Below are positions 16,563 through 24,644 of a DNA stretch of 64,000 bases, one piece after another. Made by a program: the position numbers and the translations under genes. The first letter of the stretch is position 1. Each line of letters opens with the position of its first letter. The notes beneath the pieces are model-generated. The model was given only the letters and a program-made list of their open reading frames with translations, was not told the origin of the DNA and did not search any database. This DNA comes from Burkholderiales bacterium. Lineage in GTDB: Bacteria; Pseudomonadota; Gammaproteobacteria; Burkholderiales; SG8-41. Location: contig DATAJS010000030.1 of NCBI GenBank assembly GCA_036262035.1, forward strand, positions 115,212 through 179,211, written 5' to 3'.

Positions 16563-18145
16563 TCGGCGAGCGGCGGTTTCTCGAGCGCTTCGAGCGCGCG
16601 CGTCAACAGCTCGCGCACCCGGCCTTTCGCGTCGCCGTCGACCTTGCTCGGATCGAGATAGAGCGTGAGGCCGGCCGTCTGCCCGCTCACCACCTTCGCC
16701 TCGTCGGCGCGCGAGCGCACGCCTTCGACGACGTACGGCACGACCTCGCGGCCGATGCCTTTGAGCGTCACCGGCGGAAGCGCCGTCGCGCTCACGACGT
16801 CCTGCACCAGCGCGTAAGTCTCGTAGCTGATGACGATGCGCTCGACGTCGGCGATGCCCTGCAGCCGCGCAGCCAAGTTCGCCTCGTCGCCGATGATCGT
16901 GTAGTCCATGCGCGTAGCAGAGCCGAAGTTGCCGACGTCGCAGTAGCCGGTGTTGATCCCCATGCGCACCCGGAAAGGACGCTCGACGCCTTCCTGCCGC
17001 CATTTCACGTTGAGCGCGGCCATGCGCTGCTGCATCTCGAGCGCCATGCGCACGCAGGCCTTTGCATCCTCCGCGACGCCCCTGCTCTCGGGATCGCCGA
17101 AGAAGATGAGCATCGCGTCGCCGACGAACTTGTCGATCGTCCCGCCGTGGGCGAGCGCGATCGCCGACATCTCGGTGAAGTACTCGTTCAGGAGCCGCGT
17201 CAGCTCCTCGGGCTGGAGCCGCTCGGTCGTCGACGTGAAGTCCTTCAGGTCGGAGAAGAAGATCGTGAGCTTCTTCCTCTCGGTGTGCACGACGACGTCC
17301 TTCTCGCCGCTGAAGATGCTCTTGTAGATCTGCGGCGAGAGATAGCGCGAGAGCTTGGTCGAGATCGCGTGCAGGAAGTCGTTGGTCCTGCCGAGCTCCT
17401 CGTTCATCGAGCGCAGCTCTCTCGCCTGGCGGCGCTGGAGCACGATGAAGCCGATGCCGACCGCGGCGGTGAACACGAAATACATGAAGAGATACTTGAA
17501 CGCGTACATGTTGGCGACGAGCGGCTGGGTGATGCTCACCGACTCGAAACCGCGCACGTCGCCGACGCGCCAGTCGTGCTTGGGCGAGAGCGGGTGTGCG
17601 TTGTGACAGCTCACGCACGCGCTCTCCATGATGACCGGCGACACGACGCGCACGCTGTCGGTCAGCACCGACTTCGACATGCGGGTGACGTAGCGCCGCG
17701 GGTCCTGCCGCAGCATCGCGAGCGACATCTTCTCCAGGTCGTCGAGCTGGTGCGGCGCGCGGCTCCTGAACGGCAGGTCGGAGGCGAAGCGGTAGACGAT
17801 GTTGGGGCTGCGCGCGCTCACCATCTGTCCGAGCTCCATCGACAGCGTGGCGGGATTGGGGATCGCGCCGGCGATGGTGTCGTAGTCGTGGACGACCTGG
17901 GTCATGACGCCCGGCGCCGAGATCACGCGGTCGACGACGTGGCTCGCGTAGTACTCGCGGAAGCTCTTCAGCATGTTGTGGATGTCGTTCGCCTGGCGCG
18001 AGAGCACCGCTTCGGAGATGTTGCGCAGGTCGAGCCAGACCGCCACCGGCAGCCCGGCGAGCATCACCAGCACCAGCGCGGCGACCGCCCAGCTGCGCCG
18101 GGCCGCTGCCGCGGGAACAGAACTTGCCGCTTCGGACGAGGACAT
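16550..18145 (-). CDS. Class III adenylate/guanylate cyclase with periplasmic c-heme DUF3365 domain
   Basis: The 531-residue protein has a transmembrane helix (about 18-38), a periplasmic DUF3365 (Tll0287-like) domain to about 210, a second helix (about 216-236), a linker and a class III catalytic domain (290-490). The sensor carries one c-type heme motif, CVSCH (177-181), with HNAHP after it. The catalytic metal Asp residues are in FSDLKDFT (Asp299) and VGDAML (Asp343); Lys339 and the MDYTIIGDEANLAARL helix are present, favouring ATP as substrate. I infer a redox-, NO- or CO-responsive cAMP producer. It is divergent from a Bug gene. Confidence 0.88.
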   Translation of the reverse strand: MSSSEAASSVPAAAARRSWAVAALVLVMLAGLPVAVWLDLRNISEAVLSRQANDIHNMLKSFREYYASHVVDRVISAPGVMTQVVHDYDTIAGAIPNPATLSMELGQMVSARSPNIVYRFASDLPFRSRAPHQLDDLEKMSLAMLRQDPRRYVTRMSKSVLTDSVRVVSPVIMESACVSCHNAHPLSPKHDWRVGDVRGFESVSITQPLVANMYAFKYLFMYFVFTAAVGIGFIVLQRRQARELRSMNEELGRTNDFLHAISTKLSRYLSPQIYKSIFSGEKDVVVHTERKKLTIFFSDLKDFTSTTERLQPEELTRLLNEYFTEMSAIALAHGGTIDKFVGDAMLIFFGDPESRGVAEDAKACVRMALEMQQRMAALNVKWRQEGVERPFRVRMGINTGYCDVGNFGSATRMDYTIIGDEANLAARLQGIADVERIVISYETYALVQDVVSATALPPVTLKGIGREVVPYVVEGVRSRADEAKVVSGQTAGLTLYLDPSKVDGDAKGRVRELLTRALEALEKPPLADQAR

Positions 18146-18254
18146 GTCGCGCGCGCTCCCTCTTTGGTAATATCCGCGGCTTCGCGGCAGCCCATGTTAC
18201 AGCGCTCCCGCGCCCTTCAGCGTTTCCCCGCAGTCCTTCAGGAGTGGCATCAGC

Positions 18255-19223
18255 ATGAAACTTCAGACCTCTTTGCTCGCGGCGGCGCTCGCCGCGGCGG
18301 CGCCGCACGTGTACGCGCAGGCCCAGAAATATCCCGACCACCCGGTGCGCATCGTCGTGCCGTTCTCGCCCGGCGGCGGTAACGACATCGTCGCGCGCAT
18401 CGTCGCCGAGCAGATCCATCAGACGTTCGGCCAGACCGGCATCGTCGACAACCGCGCCGGCGCGGGCAGCACCATCGGCACCGACATCGCCGCGAAAGCC
18501 CAGCCCGACGGCTACACCCTGCTCGTCACGCACAACGCGATCGCGATCAACGAGACGCTCTATCCGAAGCTTCCGTACGACGCCGAGCGCGATTTCGCGC
18601 AGATCATCCTCGTGGGCACGACGACCAACACGCTGGTCGTGCATCCCAGTGTCTCAGCGCGCTCGACCAAGGACCTGATCGCGCTCGCCAAGGCCAAACC
18701 CGGCTCGCTCAATTACGCGAGCACCGGCGCGGGCGGAACGTCGCACCTTGCGATGGAGTACTTCAAGCTCTCGACGGGCACCAGCCTGACGCACATTCCC
18801 TACAAGGGCACGGGGCCGGCGCTGACCGACCTCGCGGGCGGGCAGGTGAACGTGATGATCTCGGCGCTGCCGGGCACGATCCCGTTCATCAAGGGCAAGC
18901 GCCTGGTCGCGCTCGCCAGCACCGGCGCGAAGCGCTCGGTGTTCCTGCCCGAGCTGCCGACGCTCAACGAGTCGGGGGTGCCCGGCTACGAGTTCGACAC
19001 CTGGTACGGCCTGCACACGCAGGCCAAGGTGTCGAAGGACATCGTCGCCAAGCTCAACGACGCGCTCAACAAGGCCCTGAAGGGGCCGGCGAAGGACATT
19101 CTCTTCAAGGCCGGTCTCGAAGCGAACGGCGGCACGCCCGAAGCGTTCCGCAAGTACATGATCTCCGAGATCCAGAAGATGGGGAAGATCATCAAGGCGT
19201 CGGGCGCGAAGCCTGAGGTGTAA
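18255..19223 (+). CDS. Bug-family (TTT) periplasmic solute-binding protein
   Basis: The 322-residue product has a signal peptide MKLQTSLLAAALAAAAPHVY ending before QAQ, then KYPDHPVRIVVPFSPGGGND. GIVDNRAGAGSTIGTDIAA, LTHIPYKGTGPALTDLAGG and a C-terminal MGKIIKASGAKPE follow, all Bug signatures. A purine-rich stretch (TTCAGGAGTGG) lies upstream of the ATG. It is monocistronic: divergent from the cyclase and followed by a repeat. No transporter membrane subunits are present. Confidence 0.92.
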   Translation: MKLQTSLLAAALAAAAPHVYAQAQKYPDHPVRIVVPFSPGGGNDIVARIVAEQIHQTFGQTGIVDNRAGAGSTIGTDIAAKAQPDGYTLLVTHNAIAINETLYPKLPYDAERDFAQIILVGTTTNTLVVHPSVSARSTKDLIALAKAKPGSLNYASTGAGGTSHLAMEYFKLSTGTSLTHIPYKGTGPALTDLAGGQVNVMISALPGTIPFIKGKRLVALASTGAKRSVFLPELPTLNESGVPGYEFDTWYGLHTQAKVSKDIVAKLNDALNKALKGPAKDILFKAGLEANGGTPEAFRKYMISEIQKMGKIIKASGAKPEV

Positions 19224-19231
19224 GAACAAAA

Positions 19232-19336
19232 GATGGATTCCCGATAGCTCCCGCTGCCGCGGTTCGGGAATGACGACCTAGCCAGGACGGCGTCCCCGCG
19301 AGGCCGTCATTCCCGCGAAGGCGGGAATCCATTTTG
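19232..19336. repeat. ATTCCCGC repeat element, paired inverted copies
   Basis: The left half has ATGGATTCCCGA followed by CGGTTCGGGAATGACG. The right half has CGTCATTCCCGCGAAGGCGG and ends GGAATCCATTTTGAC. The outer edges (ATGGATTCCC and GGAATCCAT) are inverted relative to each other, so the whole can fold into a cruciform. It belongs to the same family as 447-537, 22772-22806, 29791-29930 and 51045-51092. Confidence 0.75.
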
Positions 19337-19384
19337 ACTTGCCCCCGTGTTATGGTCTCACCGGCATAACACCGGAGCCCTCGA

Positions 19385-20287
19385 ATGAAGCTGCCCCAGC
19401 ACGGGCGCTACGACTACTCGCCCATCATCGAACGCAGGGACTACAGCTGGCCCCAGGGCAAGCGCCTCGCGTTCTGCATCACCACCAACATCGAGTGCTT
19501 CGCCTTCGGCAAGGGCCGCGGGCACGACAACGCGAAGCACGGCGAGCCGCAGACCCAGCGCAACTATTCGTGGCGCGACTACGGCAATCGCGTCGGCATC
19601 TGGCGATTGTTCGACCTCGCCGACGAGCTTCGCATGCCGCTCGCGCACAACACCAACAGCCTGCTCTACGATTACGCGCCGCAGATCTTCGAGCGATTGC
19701 GCAAGCGCGGCGACGAGATCGTCGGCCACGGGCGCACCAACTCGGAGAACCTCCACGACTTCCGCTGGGAAGACGACGAGCGCCGCGCGATCGTCGATGC
19801 CACCGCGACCTTTACGCGCAACGAAGGCAAGCCGCCCAAGGGCTGGATGGGGGCGGGCGCGTACGAGAACTCGACCACGCCCGACCTGCTGAAAGAAGCG
19901 GGCTACGAATACGTCATGGACTGGCCGCACGACGACCAGCCGATCTGGATGCGCACGCGCGCGGGTCCGATCCTGTCGGTGCCTTACCCCGTGGAGCTCA
20001 ACGACTCACCGCAGGTCGTGCACCGCCAGCATACCGGCCGCGAGTTCTGCGACATGCTCGTCGACCAGTTCGAGGAGATGGTCGAGCAGAGCGCGGCCCA
20101 TCCGCTCGTGTGCAACGTTTCCATTCACCCGTACGTCTTCGGCTATCCGTTCCGCCTGCGGCCGTTGCGCAAGGCGCTCCAGCACTGCTTCTCGAGCAGG
20201 TTCGCCGATCGGGTGTGGAAGTGCACGCCGGGGGACGTGTCGGATCATTGCAGGAGCCTCGAGCCGGGTATCGTTCCGGGCTCGTAG
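19385..20287 (+). CDS. Polysaccharide deacetylase (NodB)-family protein
   Basis: The 300-residue soluble protein has LAFCITTNIECFAFG at the position of the NodB first motif (the usual DDG is absent), VGHGRTNSENL as the His-containing second motif, and GWMGAGAYENSTTPDLLKEAG with MDWPHDDQPIWM later. This matches the PuuE-like branch of cytosolic carbohydrate-esterase-4 proteins, which act on small amides rather than chitin. It has no signal peptide. The next gene, a cysteine hydrolase, starts 18 bp downstream, suggesting an operon for degrading an amide or ureide. Confidence 0.8.
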   Translation: MKLPQHGRYDYSPIIERRDYSWPQGKRLAFCITTNIECFAFGKGRGHDNAKHGEPQTQRNYSWRDYGNRVGIWRLFDLADELRMPLAHNTNSLLYDYAPQIFERLRKRGDEIVGHGRTNSENLHDFRWEDDERRAIVDATATFTRNEGKPPKGWMGAGAYENSTTPDLLKEAGYEYVMDWPHDDQPIWMRTRAGPILSVPYPVELNDSPQVVHRQHTGREFCDMLVDQFEEMVEQSAAHPLVCNVSIHPYVFGYPFRLRPLRKALQHCFSSRFADRVWKCTPGDVSDHCRSLEPGIVPGS

Positions 20288-20305
20288 CCTGCGAAAGGAG
20301 GCGTC

Positions 20306-20851
20306 ATGACGCTGAAGGCCGGCAGTCTGTGCGGCGCGATGCAATCGATCGCGCCGAAGAAGATCGCGGTGCTCATCATCGATCAGCCCGAGCCGCCCAA
20401 ACCGGTACCCGACGAGCAGGTGCCGGACCTGGTGCGTTACCAGCAGCAGCTGCTCGCGTTCGCGAACAGCATCGGCTGCCGCTTCTGGCGCATCGAGCTC
20501 AGCCAGCACGGCATCGTCGGCAAGTCGCCGACCGCGACGCGGCTGAAAGGCCTGATCCCGCCTTCGACGCCGGTGATCACCAAGCAGCGTTTCAACGCCT
20601 TCGAGGGCACGACGCTCAAGGCGGATCTCGCCACGGCCGGCGTGACCCACGTCGTGGTCCTCGGCCATATGATGAACTGCTGCGTGAAGTACACCGCGAT
20701 CGGGGGCGCGTATCGCAAGACTGATCCGTTCGTGCACGGCGCGACCGGAAACGGTTTCAAGGTGATGACCCAGCGCAAGGTGTTGAGCGGCGTCGGCGAT
20801 GCGGACTGGGTGAACGAGCAGGACGTTTCGTTCTATACGAGCCTGGGATGA
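20306..20851 (+). CDS. Isochorismatase-like cysteine hydrolase
   Basis: The 181-residue protein has the catalytic triad layout of the isochorismatase/nicotinamidase family: Asp26 (VLIIDQ), Lys93 (ITKQRFNAF) and Cys126 in MMNCCVKYTAIGGA. The cis-peptide region VLGHMMN is present. Family members hydrolyse amides such as nicotinamide, ureidoacrylate or N-carbamoyl compounds. The NodB-like gene lies 18 bp upstream with AAAGGAGG before the ATG, supporting co-expression. It ends 3 bp before a strong terminator hairpin. Confidence 0.85.
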   Translation: MTLKAGSLCGAMQSIAPKKIAVLIIDQPEPPKPVPDEQVPDLVRYQQQLLAFANSIGCRFWRIELSQHGIVGKSPTATRLKGLIPPSTPVITKQRFNAFEGTTLKADLATAGVTHVVVLGHMMNCCVKYTAIGGAYRKTDPFVHGATGNGFKVMTQRKVLSGVGDADWVNEQDVSFYTSLG

Positions 20852-20854
20852 AGA

Positions 20855-20881
20855 ACGGCCGGCGACGAGGTCGCCGGCCGT
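20855..20881. terminator. 12-bp-stem hairpin between convergent genes
   Basis: ACGGCCGGCGAC-GAG-GTCGCCGGCCGT is a perfect stem with a 3-base loop, lying between the stop of the cysteine hydrolase (+) and the stop of the lipoprotein gene (-). On the minus strand it is followed by a short T-rich run (TTCTTC). It probably terminates transcription from both sides. Confidence 0.7.
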
Positions 20882-20904
20882 GGGCGGTCAGGCAGTCTCG
20901 TCCG

Positions 20905-21555
20905 TTACTTCGAGGCGAAGCAATAGATGAGACCGTCGCCGCCGGTCGATTTGAGGTTGTCCTGGCTGCAGCCTTTCGTCGGATGCGACGAGTTCCACGA
21001 CTTCGAGGCATCGTCGTCGCGCAGCCCCATGCGGTCGATATGGCCGACCATCGCCGAGCCCGATCCGGCGCTCGTCCAGTTGTTGCACGTCGCGTCGCCC
21101 GGCAGCGCACGGCCGTCGGGTGAAGAGCCCGTCAATACGTCGTGCCTGTTGACCGGGTCGCCGCGTCCGGAGATCACCTCGCCTTTTTCGCTGACCGAGT
21201 TCTGCTTCGAGAGCTTGTTGTTCGCGCTGTGCAGGTCCGCGACGCTCGTCGCGACGACCACGCCTTTCGCGTTCCGCCACGGACCGCTGCCGATGCGGTC
21301 GCGCGCATTGACCGCGCCCGAGCCGCTGCCGCTGAGATAAGCGCGCCAAGTGCGCCCCGGGCCGGCAGCGTCGACGGAGGCTGCGCGCTGCTCGCACAAC
21401 GCGTCGGCGCCGGAGAGGCCGCCGAGATTGGCGCCCTGGCCGGAGCCGGTGCTCGTCACGAAGAAGGTCATCGGATTCTTGGGCTCGAACAGCGCGCAGC
21501 TTCCGACGGTGACTGCGGCGACAGCCAATGCAATCTTCATCTTCTTGCTTTGCAT
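20905..21555 (-). CDS. Predicted secreted protein with C-type-lectin/endostatin-like repeat domain
   Basis: The 216-residue protein has a signal peptide (about 1-19) and a possible lipobox VGSC with Cys20. The mature part begins FFVTSTGSGQGANLGGLSGA, then DALCEQ and WRAYLSGSG. This pattern (FVTS..G.GA.LGGL.GAD..C) is typical of secreted proteins annotated as lectin- or endostatin-like in proteobacteria. Four later Cys residues could form disulfides. The start is supported by AAGGAGG seven bases before the ATG. The ligand is unknown. Confidence 0.6.
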   Translation of the reverse strand: MQSKKMKIALAVAAVTVGSCALFEPKNPMTFFVTSTGSGQGANLGGLSGADALCEQRAASVDAAGPGRTWRAYLSGSGSGAVNARDRIGSGPWRNAKGVVVATSVADLHSANNKLSKQNSVSEKGEVISGRGDPVNRHDVLTGSSPDGRALPGDATCNNWTSAGSGSAMVGHIDRMGLRDDDASKSWNSSHPTKGCSQDNLKSTGGDGLIYCFASK

Positions 21556-21704
21556 CGTCGTTCCCTCCTTGTGTGGGCGGACCGTCAGGTTACTGCAAGC
21601 ATCGCGGGCTTCCTAGCCGAGCGCACGAGGCGTCCGCACACCTGAAGACAGCACGTTATTCCGTGTAATCTGCGACACACACAACGACGAAGGAGGAGAT
21701 GTAA

Positions 21705-22667
21705 ATGGCATCACGGTACGGCATGGCCGCGCTGGCCGCATGCGCGCTTTCGTCGGGCGCAGTCGCCCAGCAGTATCCGACGCACCCGTTGCGCATCATC
21801 GTGCCTTTCGCGGCCGCGGGCGGATCGGACGTGATCGCACGGCTCGTCGGTCAGAAGCTCGCAGACAGCCTGGGGCAGCCGGTGATCGTCGACAATCGCC
21901 CGGGCGCGGGGGCGAACATCGGCATCGGCATCGCGGCGAAATCTCCCCCCGACGGCTACACGCTGCTCGTCGCGAGCTCGGCGTTCACGGTGAACCCCAC
22001 GCTCTATTCGAAGATCCCGTACGACCCGTACAAGGATTTCTATCCGCTCACGTGCCTCGGCAGCTCGCCCAACATGCTCGCGGTCACGCCGTCGCTGCTG
22101 GTGAAGAGCGTGAAGGAATTGATCGAGCTCGTGCGCTCGCAGCCGGGCAAGCACAACTATTCTTCGCCCGGTGCGGGAACGACGCCGCACCTCTCCGGCG
22201 AGATGTTCCGCATGGCGTTCAAGCTCGACCTGAAGCACGTGCCGTACGGCGGCGCGGGCCCGCAGGTGCAGTCGCTGCTCGGCGGGCAGGTGCCGATCGG
22301 CTTCGCGTCGGTGCCGAGCTTCGCGCAGCAGGTGAAAGCGGGGCAGTTGAGAGGCCTTGCGGTCACGGCCGAGAAGCGCATGTCGGCGCTGCCGGACGTC
22401 CCCGCGATGGGCGAGCTCGGCTACCCGGCGATGACCGGCGATACGTTCCAGGGACTCTTCGCGCGCGCCGGAACGCCGCGCGCGATCACCGCGAAGCTGC
22501 ACGAGCACGTCATGAAAGCGCTCGCGGCGCCCGACGTGCGCGAGCGCATGATCGCCCTCGGCTTCGACATCGTCGGCAACACGCCGGAGCAGTTCGCGGC
22601 GCAGGTGAAGACCGACATCGGCCGATGGGGCAAGGTGATACGGGAGGCGGGCATCAAAGCCGATTGA
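21705..22667 (+). CDS. Bug-family (TTT) periplasmic solute-binding protein
   Basis: The 320-residue product has a short signal peptide (residues 1-21, ending SGAVA), then QQYPTHPLRIIVPFAAAGGS. VIVDNRPGAGANIGIGIAAK, LKHVPYGGAGPQVQSLLGG and a C-terminal WGKVIREAGIKAD complete the Bug profile. A GAAGGAGGAGA Shine-Dalgarno precedes the ATG. The neighbours are a divergent secreted protein and a repeat cluster, so its ligand cannot be guessed from context. Confidence 0.92.
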   Translation: MASRYGMAALAACALSSGAVAQQYPTHPLRIIVPFAAAGGSDVIARLVGQKLADSLGQPVIVDNRPGAGANIGIGIAAKSPPDGYTLLVASSAFTVNPTLYSKIPYDPYKDFYPLTCLGSSPNMLAVTPSLLVKSVKELIELVRSQPGKHNYSSPGAGTTPHLSGEMFRMAFKLDLKHVPYGGAGPQVQSLLGGQVPIGFASVPSFAQQVKAGQLRGLAVTAEKRMSALPDVPAMGELGYPAMTGDTFQGLFARAGTPRAITAKLHEHVMKALAAPDVRERMIALGFDIVGNTPEQFAAQVKTDIGRWGKVIREAGIKAD

Positions 22668-22684
22668 AAGCAACAAGGCTCTTT

Positions 22685-22847
22685 AACCGCCAAGGACGCA
22701 AAGGACGCCAAGGAAGACAAGAACGCCAAGGAAGACAAGAACGACAAGAACAAACGCGTGCGGAACTGTGATCGTCATTCCCGCGAAAGCGGGAATCCAT
22801 TTTTTTGACCGCTTTTACCTTTGCGTCCTTTGCGTCCTTGGCGGTCG
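22685..22847. repeat. Composite repeat: GGACGCAAA arms around an ATTCCCGC hairpin
   Basis: The left arm (22685-22712) starts ACCGCCAAGGACGCAAAGGA. It is followed by a degenerate tandem of AAGACAAGAACG units to 22750. The inner hairpin (22772-22806) is ATTCCCGC-GAAA-GCGGGAAT with a following T-run. The right arm (22818-22847) is the inverse of the left: CCTTTGCGTCC repeated, then TTGGCGGT. The order is identical to 399-630. Confidence 0.75.
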
Positions 22848-22863
22848 ATAACGCTTTATCGCG

Positions 22864-23520
22864 TTAGCGGGCCGGTGCTATCAGATCCGGCGCGTCGTTC
22901 TTGGGGCTGTTCACTCTGGATGAGACCGGGAAGTAGGTGAGCATCTCGTCGGGGCAGGGAACCAGCAGCTCCTGAGGGTCGGGCGCTTCGAGCCACGTGC
23001 GATAGTCCTCGTGTCTGAGGATCACCGGCATGCGGTCGTGCAGCGGGCGCATGAGATCGTTCGGCGCGCACGTGAGCACGGTGAAGGTCGTCAGGCGCTC
23101 GCCGTCGGGCTTCTTCCAGTCGTCCCACAGGCCCGCGAACGCGAGCAGCGTTCCGTCCGCGCTCGTGATGTAGTAGGGCTGCTTACCCGCGGGATGCTTG
23201 TGCCATTCGTAGAATCCGCACGCCGGCACGAGGCAGCGGCGCCGCGTTCGATACGCGCCCTTGAACGCGGGAGTCGTCGCGATCGTCTCGGCGCGCGCGT
23301 TGATGCACTTGTAGCCGATCTTCTCGTCCTTCGCCCAGAAGGGCACGAGTCCCCAGCGCGCGGTGACGTGCTCGATCTCGCCGTGCGTAAGACGCGTGAT
23401 CGGCAGCACCTGGCCGGGCGCCACGTTCCAGCTTCCGGGGAAATTCGCGATGGTCTCGAAGTATTCGGCCTCCGCCCGCGACCGGGAGCGGGGACCGTAG
23501 AGCGCGTAACGGCCACACAT
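22864..23520 (-). CDS. SOS response-associated peptidase (SRAP/YedK/HMCES)
   Basis: The 218-residue protein starts MCGRYALY, so Cys2 becomes the N-terminal catalytic Cys after Met removal. It also has Asn32 (WNVAPGQ), Glu105 (GFYEWHK) and His161 (PLHDRMP), the full SRAP active site. This family forms a thiazolidine crosslink with abasic sites in single-stranded DNA and shields them at forks. Fourteen in-frame residues upstream exist, but Cys2 fixes the start at the ATG at 23520. The gene is followed by a repeat cluster. Confidence 0.93.
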   Translation of the reverse strand: MCGRYALYGPRSRSRAEAEYFETIANFPGSWNVAPGQVLPITRLTHGEIEHVTARWGLVPFWAKDEKIGYKCINARAETIATTPAFKGAYRTRRRCLVPACGFYEWHKHPAGKQPYYITSADGTLLAFAGLWDDWKKPDGERLTTFTVLTCAPNDLMRPLHDRMPVILRHEDYRTWLEAPDPQELLVPCPDEMLTYFPVSSRVNSPKNDAPDLIAPAR

Positions 23521-23533
23521 GCGCCGATTGTAC

Positions 23534-23560
23534 AAAAAAGACCCGGCGCAATGCCGGGTC
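23534..23560 (-). terminator. Rho-independent terminator of the lipoprotein gene
   Basis: On the minus strand the hairpin GACCCGGC-ATTGC-GCCGGGTC is immediately followed by TTTTTT. It lies 75 bp downstream of the stop of the Ser/Thr/Gly-rich lipoprotein and just upstream of the SRAP start, so it separates the two minus-strand units. Confidence 0.85.
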
Positions 23561-23635
23561 AAGTGGGAGCCTTACACGAGGAGAGAAGCGATTGGTAAGG
23601 CTCCGCCCGCGTTGATTGCGCGCCGGGCGCGGAAT

Positions 23636-23971
23636 TTATTTCGACATGCCGCCGCCGGAACTGCTGCTCGACGTGCCGCCCGCGCCGCTCGTGCTGCTGC
23701 TCGATCCCGCGCCGGGCGTGGTCGTATCGGGAGAGCCGGGCGTGCCAGGGGTGCCCGGCGCCCCGCCCATGCCGCTGGTGCTGCCGCTCGTGGTGCCGCC
23801 GGTCGTGCCGGTGCCGGGCGTCGTGGTCGAGCTCGACGAGCTCGAGCTCGGCGGCGTCGTCGTGGTCGTGCTCGGAGGCGGCGTCACCGTCGTGGTTTCT
23901 TCTTTCTTGCCACACGCTGCCGCCGACAGCGCCATCGCCACGGCCGTCGCTATCAAAAGTCGCTTGGTCAT
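23636..23971 (-). CDS. Low-complexity Ser/Thr/Gly-rich lipoprotein
   Basis: The 111-residue product starts MTKRLLIATAVAMALSAAAC, a lipoprotein signal with the lipobox SAAC and the +2 residue Gly. The mature part (KKEETTTVTPPP onward) is almost entirely Thr, Ser, Gly and Pro with runs of Ser (SSSSSSS) and the repeats PGTPGTPGSPD. It is probably disordered and anchored in the outer membrane. The start was chosen at the signal-peptide Met. It has its own terminator. The function is unknown. Confidence 0.65.
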   Translation of the reverse strand: MTKRLLIATAVAMALSAAACGKKEETTTVTPPPSTTTTTPPSSSSSSSTTTPGTGTTGGTTSGSTSGMGGAPGTPGTPGSPDTTTPGAGSSSSTSGAGGTSSSSSGGGMSK

Positions 23972-24152
23972 ACGCGTTCCTCTCTGTTCGGTTGAAGGTG
24001 TCTTTGTTGGAAAAACTGACACGCCGCGTTCGACGCAACGCGCGTGCCGCGTACGCTACGCCCGGAGCAGGCGCGGAGGCGCCGCGACTGCAAGCGGCAG
24101 ACCGCGGACGCGCGCTTACAATGCTGCGATTCGCACACGACGGGGGACCGCC

Positions 24153-24644
24153 ATGGAAAAACTGCTGCCGATCGCAGAGAAGATCGCCGCCCTGCTGAAA
24201 CAGCGCAACGAAACGATCGCCGTCGCCGAATCGTCGGCCGGCGGATTGATATCCGCGGCGCTGCTCGCGCTGCCCGGCGCCTCCGCCTATTTCATCGGCG
24301 GCGGCGTGACCTACACGCGCAAGTCGCTCGTCGCGATGCTGCAGGCGAACGAAGACGAGCTGCGCTCGGTCACGCCGGGCACCGAAGCGTCCGCGCTCAT
24401 GCGCGCACGCCTCGCGCGCGAGCGCCTCGGCACGACGTGGGGACTGAGCGAAGCCGGCGCCGCCGGCCCGACGGGCAGCCGCTACGGCTATCCGGCGGGA
24501 CACACCGCGATCGCGGTCGCCGGGCCCGCCGACGCCGCGAAGATCCTCGAGACCGACTCGGCCGATCGCTTCCACAACATGTATGCGTTCTCGGCCGCGG
24601 CGCTGGAGCTTCTCGCAGACACGCTCGCGAGCGCGCGCCGATGA
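24153..24644 (+). CDS. CinA C-terminal-type nicotinamide-nucleotide amidohydrolase-like protein
   Basis: The 163-residue protein has the CinA/PncC C-terminal domain alone: AVAESSAGGLISAALLALPG (residues about 24-43; the more usual form is AESCTGG), FIGGGVTYTRKSLVAML, and TWGLSEAGAAGPTGSRYG with the conserved G-A-GP segment. PncC deamidates NMN to NaMN in the pyridine nucleotide salvage cycle; with the first motif altered, other amidase activity is possible. The stop overlaps the start of the methyltransferase (ATGA), so both are translated together. Confidence 0.82.
   Translation: MEKLLPIAEKIAALLKQRNETIAVAESSAGGLISAALLALPGASAYFIGGGVTYTRKSLVAMLQANEDELRSVTPGTEASALMRARLARERLGTTWGLSEAGAAGPTGSRYGYPAGHTAIAVAGPADAAKILETDSADRFHNMYAFSAAALELLADTLASARR

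Noticed and set aside
22685..22847. Composite repeat as a CRISPR array
   Set aside because: Units are about 9 bp, degenerate and inverted between arms, with no regular spacers or cas genes.
23636..23971. Lipoprotein dismissed as a low-complexity artefact
   Set aside because: It has a clear lipobox signal peptide and its own Rho-independent terminator, so it was kept as a gene.
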